Shown in pieces: positions 36,053-45,646 of a stretch of 64,000 nucleotides of DNA. Location: contig NZ_CP107921.1 in the NCBI RefSeq assembly GCF_036014215.1, positions 2,551,501 through 2,615,500 on the forward strand, read 5' to 3'. Below the pieces are notes generated by a model, which ran no database searches, was not told the origin of the DNA, and saw only the letters and a list, made by a program, of their open reading frames with translations. The first letter of the stretch is position 1, and every line of letters begins with the position of its first letter. The stretch comes from Streptomyces sp. NBC_00440. Its GTDB lineage: Bacteria; Actinomycetota; Actinomycetes; Streptomycetales; Streptomycetaceae. A program made the position numbers and the translations under genes.

Positions 36053-36054
36053 AG
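36015..36054 (-). repeat. 9-bp tandem repeat at start of surface protein
   Basis: Four to five copies of GTTTTCTGC (plus-strand view GCAGAAAAC) lie directly at the GTG start and code for SAVSAFSAFSV. Slippage would add or remove three residues per unit, or alter the leader. Confidence 0.75.
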
Positions 36055-36200
36055 AATTCCCCTTCGGGCAAGGACTCTTCGCGCGATGCGCCTCATGGCG
36101 CGCGTGGGGGAAGTTCCTCGCCGGCAGACTCAAATGCCCCGTGAGTATCTGGGAATCCTAAGGACGCAGGAGCAACACAGTCTCCACACAAGGCGTCTGA

Positions 36201-36225
36201 TAACCATTCCGAATCAGAATCGTTA
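36201..36225. promoter_or_regulatory. operator-like inverted repeat
   Basis: The arms TAACCATTC and GAATCGTTA (one mismatch) flank CGAATCA in an A/T-rich patch upstream of the surface protein gene. The symmetry and A/T content suggest a repressor site about 150 bp before that start. The protein that binds is unknown. Confidence 0.5.
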
Positions 36226-36280
36226 CCCTGAATCCCCTCCGCGACCCGACCATATCGACAAATCGCCGCCTCCCAGGGGC

Positions 36281-36305
36281 CGGTGGCGCCTCGGCGCCAC
36301 ACCGG
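36281..36305 (-). terminator. hairpin after ssbB
   Basis: The stem CGGTGGCGC / GCGCCACACCG with a CTCG loop begins 6 bp beyond the ssbB stop (minus strand). It likely ends the ssbB transcript. Confidence 0.55.
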
Positions 36306-36311
36306 CCCCGC

Positions 36312-36713
36312 TCAGGCCACCAGGTCCTTGGGGCGCTCCGTCAGAGCCGCGTCGGCCCTGGCCACACGCTTGAACGCGCTGGTCCCGCGCGTCATGTCGT
36401 GCCCCACGGCCAGCGCCTCGATGTCCGCCGAGAATCTGCGCTGTCCGTCCTTGTCCTCTTCGCGCACCTTCAACCTGCCGTGCACGACAAGTGGTTCGCC
36501 CAGGGACACGGATCCGGCCAGATTCGCGGCCAGCGACCGCCAGGACCACACGGTGTAGAAGCTGGTCGGCCCGTCGGTCCAGACCTGTTTCTGCCGGTCC
36601 CAGCGGCGTGCGGTGACCGCGAAGCGAAATCGCGCCATTCCCCCGGTCACCGAATCCCGGTATTCAGGCTGCGTCGCCACATTTCCCACCAATGTCACCA
36701 AGGTGTCGTTCAT
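36312..36713 (-). CDS. ssbB: single-stranded DNA-binding protein SsbB
   Basis: The 133-residue OB-fold protein begins MNDTLVTLVGNVATQPEYRD and has the core FRFAVTARRWDRQKQVW...WRSLAANLAGSV..GEPLVVHGRLK. It lacks the acidic DDDIPF-type tail of the main replicative SSB, ending ERPKDLVA. That and its place beside the dynamin genes match the SsbB paralogue, which in S. coelicolor acts in chromosome segregation during sporulation (from memory). The ATG follows GGAAGGGC. Confidence 0.88.
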   Translation of the reverse strand: MNDTLVTLVGNVATQPEYRDSVTGGMARFRFAVTARRWDRQKQVWTDGPTSFYTVWSWRSLAANLAGSVSLGEPLVVHGRLKVREEDKDGQRRFSADIEALAVGHDMTRGTSAFKRVARADAALTERPKDLVA

Positions 36714-36875
36714 GAGCCCTTCCTTCCCTCGTCCCGCCATGGTCTGCGGGGCCGCCCCGTGACAACCCCGCCGGATGCACCCGGCTGCCACCGGATACCG
36801 ATCCGGTTGCTGGTCCGGTTACCGATCCGGTTCCCATGCTGGCCCGGCGAGGCAGGTTCCGCTCGCGCCTGTGGA

Positions 36876-39137
36876 CTACTTGCCGGTTGTGGACAACCCG
36901 TTCACCGTCACGTACTGCTCCCGCACCTCTCGGTAGCGCACCAGCTCGGCCGCGACCGGATCGAGCACCTTTGCCCTGCCGCACGCGGCGGCCGCCTCCC
37001 GCAGCCTGCGCTCCGCCTCCTGCCCGTACCGGTGCGCGGGCCCCCGTACGGCCATCCCGCACGCCCACTCCACGAGCGGGCCGCCCACGGTTCCGGCCAG
37101 CATCACCAGGACGGGCGTCAGCGGGGCGACATCGAGCACGCCCACCACCACCCCCAGCAGCCAGAGCACACCCAGAATCTGGTGCACGGTCGTCATCACC
37201 TGGGCCAGTACGGCCGCCGGCCACCATGCGGGCCGCCCCGAGCGGCCCCCCGGCTCCTGCGCGACGGTGGTCACTGCCAGCTCGTCCAGGGCCTCGGGCA
37301 GCCCATCGGCTCCGCGTGCGGCGGCCTCGCGCACCGCTTGCGCCCAGGGCGCGGGAAGCCCGTCGGCCGCCTCGTCGGCGACCGTACGCACAGCCTGCTC
37401 CACCTCCTGCCGGGCAGTCGCCTCGGTGCCCGCGGGCTCCGGGCCGGGCTCCGCCGGCACCGGCTCCGGGCCGCCGGGCACACGTGTGGACTCGTACCAG
37501 CGCCAGAGCCGCAGCCACGGCGTGCCGCACGCCTTCATCGCGTTCCGGCTCCACTCGCGCTCCGCGGCCTCGCCCGCGGCCAGGGCGCCGACCGCGTTGC
37601 CGAGCCGGTCACCGAACTCCTCACGCGACAGCTCTCCGAGCCCGGCGTGGCCCTCGGCCACGTAGACCGAACGCAGTTCGTCCGCCGCAGCGTCCACATC
37701 GGCGGACAGCCGCCGCGCCGGGGCGCCCCGTTCGCGGACGAACCGGCCGATCAGTTCCCGCAGTTCGCCCACCCCTTCACCGGTGAGCGCGGACAGTGCG
37801 AGCACCGTCGCCCCCGGCTCGCCGTGCTCGCCCAGTGCCATGCCGTCCTCGTCGAGCAGCCTCCGCAGGTCGTCGAGCACCTGGTCGGCGGCCTCGCCCG
37901 GCAGCCGGTCGATCTGGTTGAGCACCACAAAGGTGATCTCGGCGTGGCCCGCGAGCGGCTTGAGATAGCGGTCGTGGAGTGCGGCGTCCGCGTACTTCTC
38001 CGGGTCGACCACCCAGATCACCGCGTCGACCAGTTCCATCGCGCGGTCCACCTGGTCGCGGTGCGCGGTCACGGCCGAGTCGTGGTCCGGCAGGTCGATG
38101 AGGACCAGCCCGTGCAGCTCGTCGCCGGGTCCCGCACTCATCCAGGGCCTGCGGCGCAGCCGCCCCGGGATCGCGAGCCGGTCGAGCAGTCCGGCGGCGC
38201 CGTCGGTCCAACTGCAGGCGAGGGGCGCGGAGGTGGTGGGCCTGCGCACCCCGGTCTCGGAGATCGCCACCCCGGCAAGGGCGTTGAAGAGGGTCGACTT
38301 GCCACTGCCGGTCGCGCCCGCGATGGCGACGACGGTGTGCTGCGAGGAGAGCCGCTGCCGGGCCGACGCCTCGTCCAGCACCCGTCCGGCCTCGGCCAGC
38401 GTCGGGCCGTCGAGGCGCGTACGGGAGAGACCGACCAGTTCCCGCAAGGCGTCCAGCCGGGCGCGCAGTTCGGCGCCGTACGACATGGAACGCGGAAAGT
38501 CCTCGTACGACGCCGGCAGGGGGCCCAGATTGAGTTCGCGCGCGCTGCCCGGCGCGCTGTCGCCGCGGTCGGCGGCGCGTCGGGCGATGAACCCGTCGTC
38601 CCATCGGTGACCGGCCTGCCCGGGCATTTTGGCCTGACCGGCTGCCCCTGAGGGCCCTGAAAGCTCAGACAGCCCTGACAGCTCGGAGGCCCCGGACCGA
38701 TCCGACTGATCGGACGGACCGGATGGACTCGGCAGACCGAACGGACCGGCGGCGGCATCCAGGGCGGTCCCCGAGGCCGCGCCGGAATCCGCATCGGAGG
38801 CTGTGTCCGAGTCGCTGGACGCCATCGCCGGGGCCGCCCCCTGCGCCGCGCCGAAGACCCCAGGAGCGGGAACTGCGTACGACTCCCGCGCCCCCTCCGG
38901 CCCTTGGCACTCCCCGGCCCCCGGCCGCTCGGGCCCCGCATCCGAACCCGGCGCAGCAGAAGCCGCACACACCCCAGCAGCCCCAGCGCCCCCAGCGGCC
39001 CTCTCAACCCCACCAGCCACACCAGCCGCATGCGTACCGACTGCCGATGTGCTGGCCTCAGCCCCGTCCGCCACCGCATCCACCTCCGCCGCTCCGGTCA
39101 CCCCGGTCACGTGTGTCGTCTCGGTCGCCTCGGTCAT
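36876..39137 (-). CDS. dynB: dynamin-like GTPase DynB
   Basis: The 753-residue protein has a long low-complexity Ala/Ser/Gly region up to about residue 175. The GTPase domain follows: P-loop [29 protein letters not shown] and NQID. A helical region comes next, then hydrophobic segments near residue 655 ([29 protein letters not shown]). It ends shortly after a second helical part. Start at the ATG overlapping the dynA stop (ATGA). Streptomyces DynA/DynB stabilise FtsZ rings in sporulation septa (known); the pair here has the same order and overlap. Confidence 0.87.
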   Translation of the reverse strand: MTEATETTHVTGVTGAAEVDAVADGAEASTSAVGTHAAGVAGGVERAAGGAGAAGVCAASAAPGSDAGPERPGAGECQGPEGARESYAVPAPGVFGAAQGAAPAMASSDSDTASDADSGAASGTALDAAAGPFGLPSPSGPSDQSDRSGASELSGLSELSGPSGAAGQAKMPGQAGHRWDDGFIARRAADRGDSAPGSARELNLGPLPASYEDFPRSMSYGAELRARLDALRELVGLSRTRLDGPTLAEAGRVLDEASARQRLSSQHTVVAIAGATGSGKSTLFNALAGVAISETGVRRPTTSAPLACSWTDGAAGLLDRLAIPGRLRRRPWMSAGPGDELHGLVLIDLPDHDSAVTAHRDQVDRAMELVDAVIWVVDPEKYADAALHDRYLKPLAGHAEITFVVLNQIDRLPGEAADQVLDDLRRLLDEDGMALGEHGEPGATVLALSALTGEGVGELRELIGRFVRERGAPARRLSADVDAAADELRSVYVAEGHAGLGELSREEFGDRLGNAVGALAAGEAAEREWSRNAMKACGTPWLRLWRWYESTRVPGGPEPVPAEPGPEPAGTEATARQEVEQAVRTVADEAADGLPAPWAQAVREAAARGADGLPEALDELAVTTVAQEPGGRSGRPAWWPAAVLAQVMTTVHQILGVLWLLGVVVGVLDVAPLTPVLVMLAGTVGGPLVEWACGMAVRGPAHRYGQEAERRLREAAAACGRAKVLDPVAAELVRYREVREQYVTVNGLSTTGK

Positions 39138-40744
39138 CGCGGGCACTTCTCCTTCTGCAGTACGGACAGCGCGGCGATCAGTTCGGCCTGCGACTCGGGG
39201 CCCACGTCGAGGGCGTCCAGCGGTGCGAGCCGGCGGTCGCGCTCCGCGCCGAGCACGTCGTCGATGTACGTGCTGACCAGCTCGGCGCCCTTGTCGCGCA
39301 GCCTCAGCGCCCTCTGCGCGCCGATCCGTTCGGCCAGCCGCTCCCCCGCCTTGCGCGTCCGGCGCCCGCCCAGCAGCGCGGCGGCCAGCAGCGCGGCGAC
39401 CGCCTCGGGTTCCGGCGCGGCCGAGCGCTCCAGCCCGCCCACCTCTTCCTCGGCCAGCTCCTCCAGGACCCGCCGCCAGCGCCGCACGGCGAGGCCGACC
39501 CGCTCGCCGGCCTCCGCCGCCTCCGTCTCAAGACCGGCTGCCGCGGGCTCGCGCCCCCAGCTCTCGCGGACCCGTTCGTCTGCGGCGGCCACCGCGCACT
39601 GGAGCAGTACCGCCAGGCTCTCCGAGAGCGCGTCGAGCAGTTCGCCCGACGAACTGTCCAACGGATAGCCGCGCCACCGGGTCCTGGCGTCTCCGGCCAG
39701 CACGGCGCCCGCCTTGAGGCGTGCTCGTACGCGCTTGCCCTCACCCGCGTACGCCTCCTCGACGGTGCCGGTGAGCCGTACCGCTGCGGAGTACTGCATG
39801 GCGACGGCGGCAGCCAGTTCGGGCATCCGCGCACCCAGCGAATCGATCACCCCGGTCGCCGTGCGGTCGAGGGACTGCTGTCGGGCCGCCGGGTCCTGCG
39901 CGTGCTGGGTCAGCCATGCGCGCAGCGGTGCGACGGCGGTGGTGGGCAGCAGTCCGCTGCCGCCGCCCGCCGACTCGGGCAGTTCGGGGATCGTGAAGCG
40001 CGGCGCGTCCCCGAGCCCGGCCCGGGTGAGCAGCGCGCCGTACTGCCGTGACACCTCTCCGACGACCTGGTGGGGCACCCGGTCGAGGACGGTGACGAGT
40101 GTCGCGTTGTACTCCTTCGCGGTACGCAGCAGATGCCAGGGCACGGCGTCCGCGTACCGGGACGCGGTGGTCACCATGACCCACACGTCGGCGGCGCAGA
40201 TCAACTCGGCGGCCAGCGCCCGGTTGCCCGCGACGAGCGAGTCGATGTCGGGGGCGTCGAGCAGGGCGAGCCCGCGCGGCAGGTTCGCCGCCACTTCGAC
40301 CCGCAGCGCACCGCTGGTGGCCGCGTGCGGCTCCGGGGGCCCGTCGTCGCCGGTGTCGTCCTGCTGCGGAAGCCATACGCGGGTGAGGCGCGGCAGCACG
40401 CGCAGCCCCGAGAACCAGTGATGGTCGTCGGGGTGGCAGACCAGGACCGGTGTCCGTGTGGTGGGCCGCAGCACTCCGGCCTCGCTGACCCGGCGTCCGA
40501 CCAGCGAATTGACGAGCGTGGACTTCCCCGCACCGGTCGACCCGCCGATCACGGCGAGCAGGGGTGCATCCGGAGCTCTGAGCCGGGGCACCAGGTAGTC
40601 GTCGAGCTGCGCGAGCAATTCGGTCCGCGTCCGGCGGGCGCGCGGTGCGCCTGGCAACGGGAGCGGAAGGCGCACGGCGCCGACTCGGTCACGCAGGGCG
40701 GAGAGTGCGTCGATCAGCTGAGGCCGTACATCCAAGGTCACCAC
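39134..40744 (-). CDS. dynA: dynamin-like GTPase DynA
   Basis: The 536-residue protein has the P-loop [15 protein letters not shown] at about residue 65. [10 protein letters not shown] (switch I) and DAPDIDSL (switch II) follow. The typical G4 NKxD is replaced by VLDRV. The rest is predicted helical stalk (for example [10 protein letters not shown] and the C-terminal [24 protein letters not shown]). No membrane segment is obvious. Start at GTG (VVTLDVRPQ); the next GTG one codon later is as good, and no strong ribosome-binding site helps. It forms an operon with dynB. Confidence 0.85.
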   Translation of the reverse strand: MVTLDVRPQLIDALSALRDRVGAVRLPLPLPGAPRARRTRTELLAQLDDYLVPRLRAPDAPLLAVIGGSTGAGKSTLVNSLVGRRVSEAGVLRPTTRTPVLVCHPDDHHWFSGLRVLPRLTRVWLPQQDDTGDDGPPEPHAATSGALRVEVAANLPRGLALLDAPDIDSLVAGNRALAAELICAADVWVMVTTASRYADAVPWHLLRTAKEYNATLVTVLDRVPHQVVGEVSRQYGALLTRAGLGDAPRFTIPELPESAGGGSGLLPTTAVAPLRAWLTQHAQDPAARQQSLDRTATGVIDSLGARMPELAAAVAMQYSAAVRLTGTVEEAYAGEGKRVRARLKAGAVLAGDARTRWRGYPLDSSSGELLDALSESLAVLLQCAVAAADERVRESWGREPAAAGLETEAAEAGERVGLAVRRWRRVLEELAEEEVGGLERSAAPEPEAVAALLAAALLGGRRTRKAGERLAERIGAQRALRLRDKGAELVSTYIDDVLGAERDRRLAPLDALDVGPESQAELIAALSVLQKEKCPR

Positions 40745-41072
40745 ATGCGAAGAATGCCCAATTTCATTGGCTTTTTGAAGCGTATAGCCACTTGTGCGCG
40801 CCAATAGGGGGCGATCAGGGCCGTTCGGACACCCGGACCACTCGGGACGAGTGGGACGCAGGCATAACGACTGCACAACACCCGGGATCCGAGGAGCCAA
40901 AAGCGGTGCGCGATCCGCACCCGCCTGCGATTATCAGTTCGCTTCACTGAACCTCCACATCGTGCCACGGAGGTGAAGCAACGGGGAGCAGGTGAATGGA
41001 GCCCTATCCTGGTCCCTGGCAAGGTCACGCACCCGTACAACCGGGGCTCCAGGCCGCCGAGGCCACGATCCG

Positions 41073-41145
41073 GCCCCCGTAGCTCAGTGGATAGAGCAGG
41101 CGCCTTCTAAGCGCTTGGCCGCAGGTTCGAGTCCTGCCGGGGGCA
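41073..41145 (+). tRNA. tRNA-Arg (anticodon UCU)
   Basis: A full cloverleaf reads directly from the sequence. The acceptor GCCCCCG pairs with CGGGGGC. The D arm is GCTC/GAGC. The anticodon stem GGCGC/GCGCT has loop CTTCTAA (anticodon TCT). The T arm is GCAGG/CCTGC with TTCGAGT. No CCA is encoded. The 3' part from position 41127 is included in the 198-bp repeat that recurs at 50392, so this gene is the likely insertion site of the island. Confidence 0.95.
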
Positions 41146-41324
41146 CTCTCGCCGCACCGCGGCCGGGCCCTCCCACCGGGAGGGCCTTTTTTCAGGTCTG
41201 GGGAACGTAGCGAGAACGACGTAGTGACGGCGTAAGGACCCCGGGCGGCCCTGAACCGGGAGGCGCGGGATCTGCGGACATCGACCGCACGCCGCGAGCC
41301 GGGCGCGGCCCGCGTCGGCGAGGA
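41127..41324. repeat. left 198-bp direct repeat (attL-like)
   Basis: Positions 41127-41324 match 50392-50589 base for base by eye. Bases just outside differ at both ends (T/G on the left, C/A on the right). The repeat holds the last 19 bases of the tRNA, its terminator and about 130 bp more. Confidence 0.92.
41166..41192 (+). terminator. tRNA-Arg terminator
   Basis: The stem GGCCCTCCC / GGGAGGGCC has a 3-base loop and is followed by six T. It lies 20 bp after the tRNA. A copy is in the right repeat at 50431-50457. Confidence 0.88.
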
Positions 41325-41378
41325 CGACGGCGGAGGCCCACCGGGTCGGCGGGCTCGACGTCACGGGTCACCCCCGCG
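41299..41378 (-). pseudogene. marR gene fragment
   Basis: About 80 bp resembles, by eye at roughly 80-85% identity, part of the intact marR gene at 51313-51395 (minus strand), including the codons for SVVVLTDAGRAQL. One extra base breaks the frame. The match starts inside the 198-bp repeat and continues past its end on the left copy only. It is a remnant of a second marR-like gene. Confidence 0.55.
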
Positions 41379-41674
41379 CTTGTCCCGGCGGGGCCTCGCG
41401 GCGAGCGGGCGGCCGGAACCGATGGCACGGACGCCGGGACGGGCGAACAGGGGCCCCGATGGGCACAGCCCGTGAACCCTGCAATCCCAGGCCTACGATC
41501 CCGACACCTTGACCTGCCGCGAGGACAGCGCCGGCCCCGGCACACGATCAACCATCACCGGCCCGAGCGCGAGTCCGGTCGTGCTGCCTGCCGAGCACCG
41601 GCGCTCCTGACAGCGTGACCGCCCTTGTCTGGCCTCACAGCCGGGCAGGGGTAATTTCGTGCGTCCGGGGCCGG
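41379..41674. other. left interior of island, no gene seen
   Basis: About 300 bp with no coding frame I can support. An integrase or excisionase gene might be expected near an island edge but is absent here. Confidence 0.4.
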
Positions 41675-42256
41675 TCAGCCCTTCGCCTCACCAAGGGCCT
41701 TACGCAGCCAATCCAACGGCCCCTGACTGAGCAGTTCATCCGCCAGGCGGCAGGCCGTCTCCGTTACCAGCCGACCGCGGCTGTTGTCGATCCACCGCTG
41801 TGCGTTCTCATAGCCCTGCGCGCGGTACTCGATGCCCTGGAGCATGCACTCCAGCTTGTCCGCATCCCTGGCACAGATCGCCTCGGCGGTCTCCTTCGCC
41901 TCGTACTCCCCGACCAGTTCGCGGACGGTCTCGGCCAGCACCTCGGGCATACCGGCGGTCTGGTCTGCGGTCACCTCCCGCGGGTCCGCACCGGAGGAGT
42001 ATTTCTTCCCGAGGTGGTTGACGTCCCCCGTGCGGGACTCCTGCGAGTCGTGCCACACCGCAAGGAACGCCGCCCGCGCAGGATCAGTGCCCTCCAGCTT
42101 CGCGATGACCGAGGCAATGAGCGACGTGCGCCAGGAGTGATCAGCGACGCTTTCCGGGTCACGTACGCCGGCCATCCACCACCCTGTACGCCGGGCCTGC
42201 TTCAGAGTCCCCGTCTCGTACAGGAAGTGCGCTACCGCGGACAGATCGTCAGCCAC
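41675..42256 (-). CDS. HD-domain hydrolase (YfbR-like)
   Basis: The 193-residue HD-superfamily protein has metal ligands visible as ESVADHSWRTS (first His), AAFLAVWHDSQESRTGDV (HD pair) and ARDADKLECMLQ (last Asp). Close relatives hydrolyse nucleotides, and genes of this type recur in actinomycete mobile elements next to an XRE regulator, as here (12 bp away). It appears intact. Substrate unknown. Confidence 0.82.
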   Translation of the reverse strand: MADDLSAVAHFLYETGTLKQARRTGWWMAGVRDPESVADHSWRTSLIASVIAKLEGTDPARAAFLAVWHDSQESRTGDVNHLGKKYSSGADPREVTADQTAGMPEVLAETVRELVGEYEAKETAEAICARDADKLECMLQGIEYRAQGYENAQRWIDNSRGRLVTETACRLADELLSQGPLDWLRKALGEAKG

Positions 42257-42268
42257 GTCTGGCTCCTC

Positions 42269-43306
42269 TTATGCCTCTGCGAGGCGCATCGCATACCGAA
42301 TGCCGTCCAGCTCCCCGCGCGTCCGCGCTGTCAGCTCCTGCGTATCCAACATCACGGGCAGCTGCGCGCGCAGGCTACGTACCGATGCCGATCCGGAGCG
42401 CAGCAGGGCAGGCCGGGCCGCGAGCAGCGCCCACAAGGTGTGAACGTTGAGGTCAAAGAACCCATGCTCGGGTGTCAGCCCACGGATCAGGTGCTCCATC
42501 AGTCGGTCGCCATGCCAAGGGCCAGGCGTGGGCGCGCCGATGAAGTCGTCGGACAGGTGAATGTGCTGGGACTCGCCGATCCAGTACGCCAGTAATTCAG
42601 GTTGGCGGTTTCGCCGGCGTCGTCGTCGGTCAGGGTGTTCTTGATGAAGTGGCCCATACGGTCCCGGTCACCCTGGCGTGCCGCGACGGCGGCCGCGGAG
42701 CGGGAATTGAGCCAGGACGTCAGCCAGTCGCTGGGGCGCTCGGTGCGCTGCTGGCGAGCGAGCCATTCCGGAGTGTCGGGATCCGCATCGTATCCGGCGA
42801 GATAGAGGGCCTGCCTGCGGAGCAGGAAATCACCAGGCCCGCGGGCCTGCTCTGCTGTGGTGCGCATCTGCAAGAAGAACCGTTGCCGTTCGCCGGCTGA
42901 AAGTTCCGGGCCGGCGGGGACAGGCCCGTGTCGGCGTCGTGGCGGCAGAGGCAGGCGGCGTAGAGGTGTCGGTGGCACGTTGTTGAGGGGGCCAGGCGAG
43001 GACCTCGACGAGGTCGCGTTGCATGACCCATGCGCCGAGGGGGCTCGCGCCGGTCGAGGCGCTGTCCTCAAGGACGCCGGCGAGGAGGACATCAGCCTCT
43101 ATGGCCCGCTCCAGCGTGAGGAGGAGGGCAGGAGGCGCGCCGAGCCGCATGAAGCCGTGGCGGTGGACGAGCATCTGGCCACCCGGGATCGCGGTAAGTG
43201 CCCGTCTGCCGGACTCCCATCCCGCGATGGTGTCGGCAGAGATCACGAATCGGTCTGCGAGTTCGTCCTGGGTGAGTCCGAGCTGTTCGCGGATGAGGCG
43301 GAACAC
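42269..43306 (-). pseudogene. XRE-family regulator, two frameshifts
   Basis: Three consecutive frames give one continuous protein. HTH part: FRLIREQLGLTQDELADRF...TIAGWESGRR, up to VEVLAWP. Middle: [18 protein letters not shown] up to ETANLNYW. C-terminal: [17 protein letters not shown] up to IRYAMRLAEA. Frame changes lie near 43000 (one extra C in a C run) and near 42605 (one G missing). Unbroken, it would be about 345 residues, like the HTH regulators that accompany actinomycete integrative elements. The three blocks are well conserved, so the breaks are recent, or are sequencing errors in homopolymers. Confidence 0.8.
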
Positions 43307-43517
43307 GTACCCGGAGACGACACCTCCGCGGGGCGCGGGGCGGAACCCCGACCGGCGGTCGGGGTAGTTGGTGGTCTGCTCGGCATGGTGCCCCCATTGC
43401 CCGTAGCCCGCGAGTGAATACCCGTACCCGCGGTCACTTCAGCCGATGATCTCTGCTCCCTACCGTGATGAGCGCAGTAATGAGCAGGCAACTCAGCGTA
43501 GTAGAAGGGGTGTCATA

Positions 43518-43721
43518 GTGGATATCGGAGCGTCAACGGGTGGGCCCGGCCGCATTCAGGCTGTGATCGACACGGGAGCGGGGCGCGTGGACGCCGCATA
43601 CCAGGAGTTCCTCGGCCACGCCCAGAGCTGCCCCGGCTCGTGCCGGATCGGCGTGAACTGCGTGACGGCCATCGGGCTGCAGCACGCGTGGCGTGACTCG
43701 AAGAACGAGGCGCTCTCGTGA
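43518..43721 (+). CDS. small Cys-containing island protein
   Basis: The 67-residue protein (GTG start after AAGGGG) reads DTGAGRVDAAYQEFLGHAQSC, followed by a second Cys pair and a WRDSKNEALS tail. Short proteins of this kind are common beside XRE regulators in actinomycete elements. Function unknown. Its stop overlaps the next start (GTGA). Confidence 0.6.
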   Translation: MDIGASTGGPGRIQAVIDTGAGRVDAAYQEFLGHAQSCPGSCRIGVNCVTAIGLQHAWRDSKNEALS

Positions 43722-43867
43722 TCTGCGCGAGTTGCGACCGGCCGATCCTGCCAGGCGAGCCGGCTCAGGAGTACGAGATCAGCAGCGGCACTGGCGCGGT
43801 CGCGGCGGTCCGCCTGCACGTCGTGTGCCCGGTTCGCGTCCTGCCGGTGCGCCGCTACTGCCCATGA
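43718..43867 (+). CDS. small zinc-ribbon-like island protein
   Basis: This 49-residue reading frame starts ICASCDRPILPGEPAQEY and has later cysteines in VVCP and YCP. The CxxC plus paired cysteines suggest a tiny metal-binding protein. It is translationally coupled to the previous gene by GTGA. Function unknown. Confidence 0.55.
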   Translation: MICASCDRPILPGEPAQEYEISSGTGAVAAVRLHVVCPVRVLPVRRYCP

Positions 43868-43952
43868 ATTCCCGCCCCGGCCAGATCTCTTGGCGGAGCC
43901 ACCGGCCGGGGCGGGCCCAATCCCCATCCGGACTCACCAGAGGAGATCAGCC

Positions 43953-44442
43953 GTGAGCGTACCCCCAACCCCCGGCCCCGACCCGTCCCCGATCCCCGTC
44001 ATCGCCCGCGCACTCATCACCGACGCGCTGTTCACCAGTTGCCGCCAGACCGTCATGGACGCCAACCGGGCCATGGCCCAGGACACGGCCGGAAGAGGCC
44101 CTGAAGTTCATGGCCGCGTGCTCCCGGCGCCCCGGCGTCAGCCTGGCGCCGTCGCGGATCGTGGACGAGGGATGGCACGCCCTGATCCTGCACACCGCCC
44201 TGTACGCAGAACTGTGCGCGACACTCGGCGGCGCATTCGTCCACCACTTCCCGGGGTACGACCCGACGAATTACGACCCGAAGATCTTGGACCGGACCCA
44301 CGAGGCCATCGCCGGCCTCGGGTACACGGTGGACCCGGAGCTCTGGAGCCCACCGACCGATGAACTGCTGGTGTCCGTATCCGCGAAGTGCCAGCACTCA
44401 CCGGACTGCACGATCGTTGTGCAGCCCAAGCCCAAGGGCTGA
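43953..44442 (+). pseudogene. frameshifted island hypothetical
   Basis: Frame 1 from the GTG (AGAGGAGATC site) reads ITDALFTSCRQTVMDANRAMAQDTA. One extra G near 44090 shifts it, and the natural continuation is in another frame: EEALKFMAACSRRPGVSLAPSRIVDEGWHALILHT and on to VVQPKPKG. Restored, it would be about 163 residues with the DEGWHALILHTALYAELC motif of a small family seen in actinomycete elements. Function unknown. Confidence 0.7.
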
Positions 44443-44472
44443 TCGGTAGCCTGCGAGAAGAAGGGAAGCCAC

Positions 44473-44610
44473 ATGGAATGGACCGATCCCCGGTACGCGG
44501 AACTGGTAGCAGCGTGGGAAGCCACACAGCAACCGGACTCAAGAGACCCGGAACCCCGGCCCGCGCGGGCGTTCTTCTACCCGCCCGCCCCGGACGCCAC
44601 GAAGGACTGA
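44473..44610 (+). CDS. 45-residue island protein
   Basis: A short frame, MEWTDPRYAELVAAWEATQ, ends YPPAPDATKD, with good codon use and a GAAGGGAAG site before the ATG. It follows the frameshifted gene by 30 bp and probably shares its transcript. Function unknown. Confidence 0.5.
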   Translation: MEWTDPRYAELVAAWEATQQPDSRDPEPRPARAFFYPPAPDATKD

Positions 44611-44668
44611 GCATCCAGCCCGAGTAGCGGACAGCCCGTTTTTGCAGGCCCAACGCCGCCTGAGCCGC

Positions 44669-44707
44669 CCCGACCGTCCGTCGCCCCCGTGCGGGCGGCC
44701 GGGGCAT
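44669..44707 (+). terminator. possible terminator
   Basis: The arms GCCCCGACCG and CGGCCGGGGC (one mismatch) form a hairpin about 60 bp after the small ORF. There is no T-run. Confidence 0.35.
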
Positions 44708-44951
44708 CCACTGGCGTAGACCCACAACCCGTCGTTCACCAGAGCGGCCCGCGCCATCTGATTGCTGTACGAGACACGTGCTTCATTGTCGGTAACGGCT
44801 TCCTGATCGGCATACCTGCCAGGGGAAGCCAGCCCCAATCGGCTTCCTCCCCTCGGCGGGGCGCAATTGGCATCTCGACCGCTGATCCCGGCGGCCCGCC
44901 ATCAGCTGCTTCCACCTCCCAGCTGTCACTCACCGCGCAAGGAGCTTCGCC

Positions 44952-45093
44952 ATGCGCTTCCGCAAGATTCACGGGGCAGGAAACGACTTCCATCCTCCGC
45001 CCCGGCGACAAGGTCATCGTGAAGGCATCACGCTCAGGCAAGCTCTGGCAGGTCGCCCAACGCCTCACGGGGCAAGCTGTCACCGGCTTCTGA
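44952..45093 (+). pseudogene. remnant with DapF-like start and Mur-ligase-like tail
   Basis: A perfect AAGGAG site precedes ATG, and the first codons read MRFRKIHGAGNDF, the usual opening of diaminopimelate epimerase. The frame then becomes nonsense, while a second frame reads ILRPGDKVIVKASRSGKLWQV and ends VTGF, similar to the end of MurF-type ligases. I read it as a deletion join of two cell-wall gene pieces. Both pieces are very short, so this is tentative. Confidence 0.35.
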
Positions 45094-45145
45094 GTCGGCC
45101 AGGACATTTTTAAAGGCTTCGGAGCTCGCAGACAATGGCGGAGGT

Positions 45146-45641
45146 TCATGGGGAGAAACGAGGGAGCAGGACGAACAGAAGAGCGGCGACGAACACGATC
45201 ACGCCCCTTGGTAGGACATCACGCAGAAAGACCGGGCCGCCACAAGTAGGCAATGGGTTTTCCCGAGACCCCAGTCGATGCCGGGCCCAGAAGAACAAGG
45301 CGTCACTCAGCCAGCCAACAAGTGCCGCGACGACAAGCTATGACAAAACCCCCGAAGCAGATCGGCGAACAGCCCTCTGCCTCGAACGGCCATGACGATT
45401 CCAAGAAGCCCGAGGCCTCCAGTACTCAATTCAAGCAAACAGCCCAGGCCCGAAGAAGGAACTCCCGCTTGATCTGCCAGTGCGTGGCCCGCGCAATGCG
45501 CTCTCGATTACGAAGCAAATAATGCGCCGAGGGCTGCAGAATCTGAACACCAATGAAGCTATTGACCTGCTCCCCTGACACCTGGACAGGGCCATGGATG
45601 GTGCTGTTGTACACACTGTTGGACTCGTTCCGATCGCTCAA
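45146..45641 (-). pseudogene. frameshifted membrane protein with amyloid-like N-terminal motif
   Basis: A TTG start follows AAAGGTAGG and gives MSDRNESNSVYNS, then the motif STIHGPVQVSGEQVNSF. A basic helix comes next (YLLRNRERIARATHWQIKREF). One base is missing near 45435 and another near 45325. The restored frames continue LLELSTGGLGLLGIVMAV, SLVVAALVGWLSDALFFWA and GVIVFVAALLFVLLPRFSP, that is three hydrophobic segments. The whole would be about 165 residues. The motif nearly repeats the C-terminus of the upstream gene, the arrangement seen in bacterial amyloid-signalling pairs, where such N-terminal motifs sit on membrane-active effectors. Confidence 0.6.
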
Positions 45642-45646
45642 CGCAC

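Noticed and set aside
34757..36373. 538-codon plus-strand frame opposite the thioester protein
   Set aside because: Low-complexity Arg/Gly product; the minus-strand protein has signal, TQXA motifs and sortase signal.
41107..41364. 85-codon frame across the tRNA and left repeat
   Set aside because: It crosses the tRNA and a terminator; only its marR-like part is of interest and is listed as a fragment.
45135..45522. Plus-strand frames opposite the broken membrane effector
   Set aside because: They are polar and motif-free, while the minus strand gives motif and hydrophobic segments across three frames.
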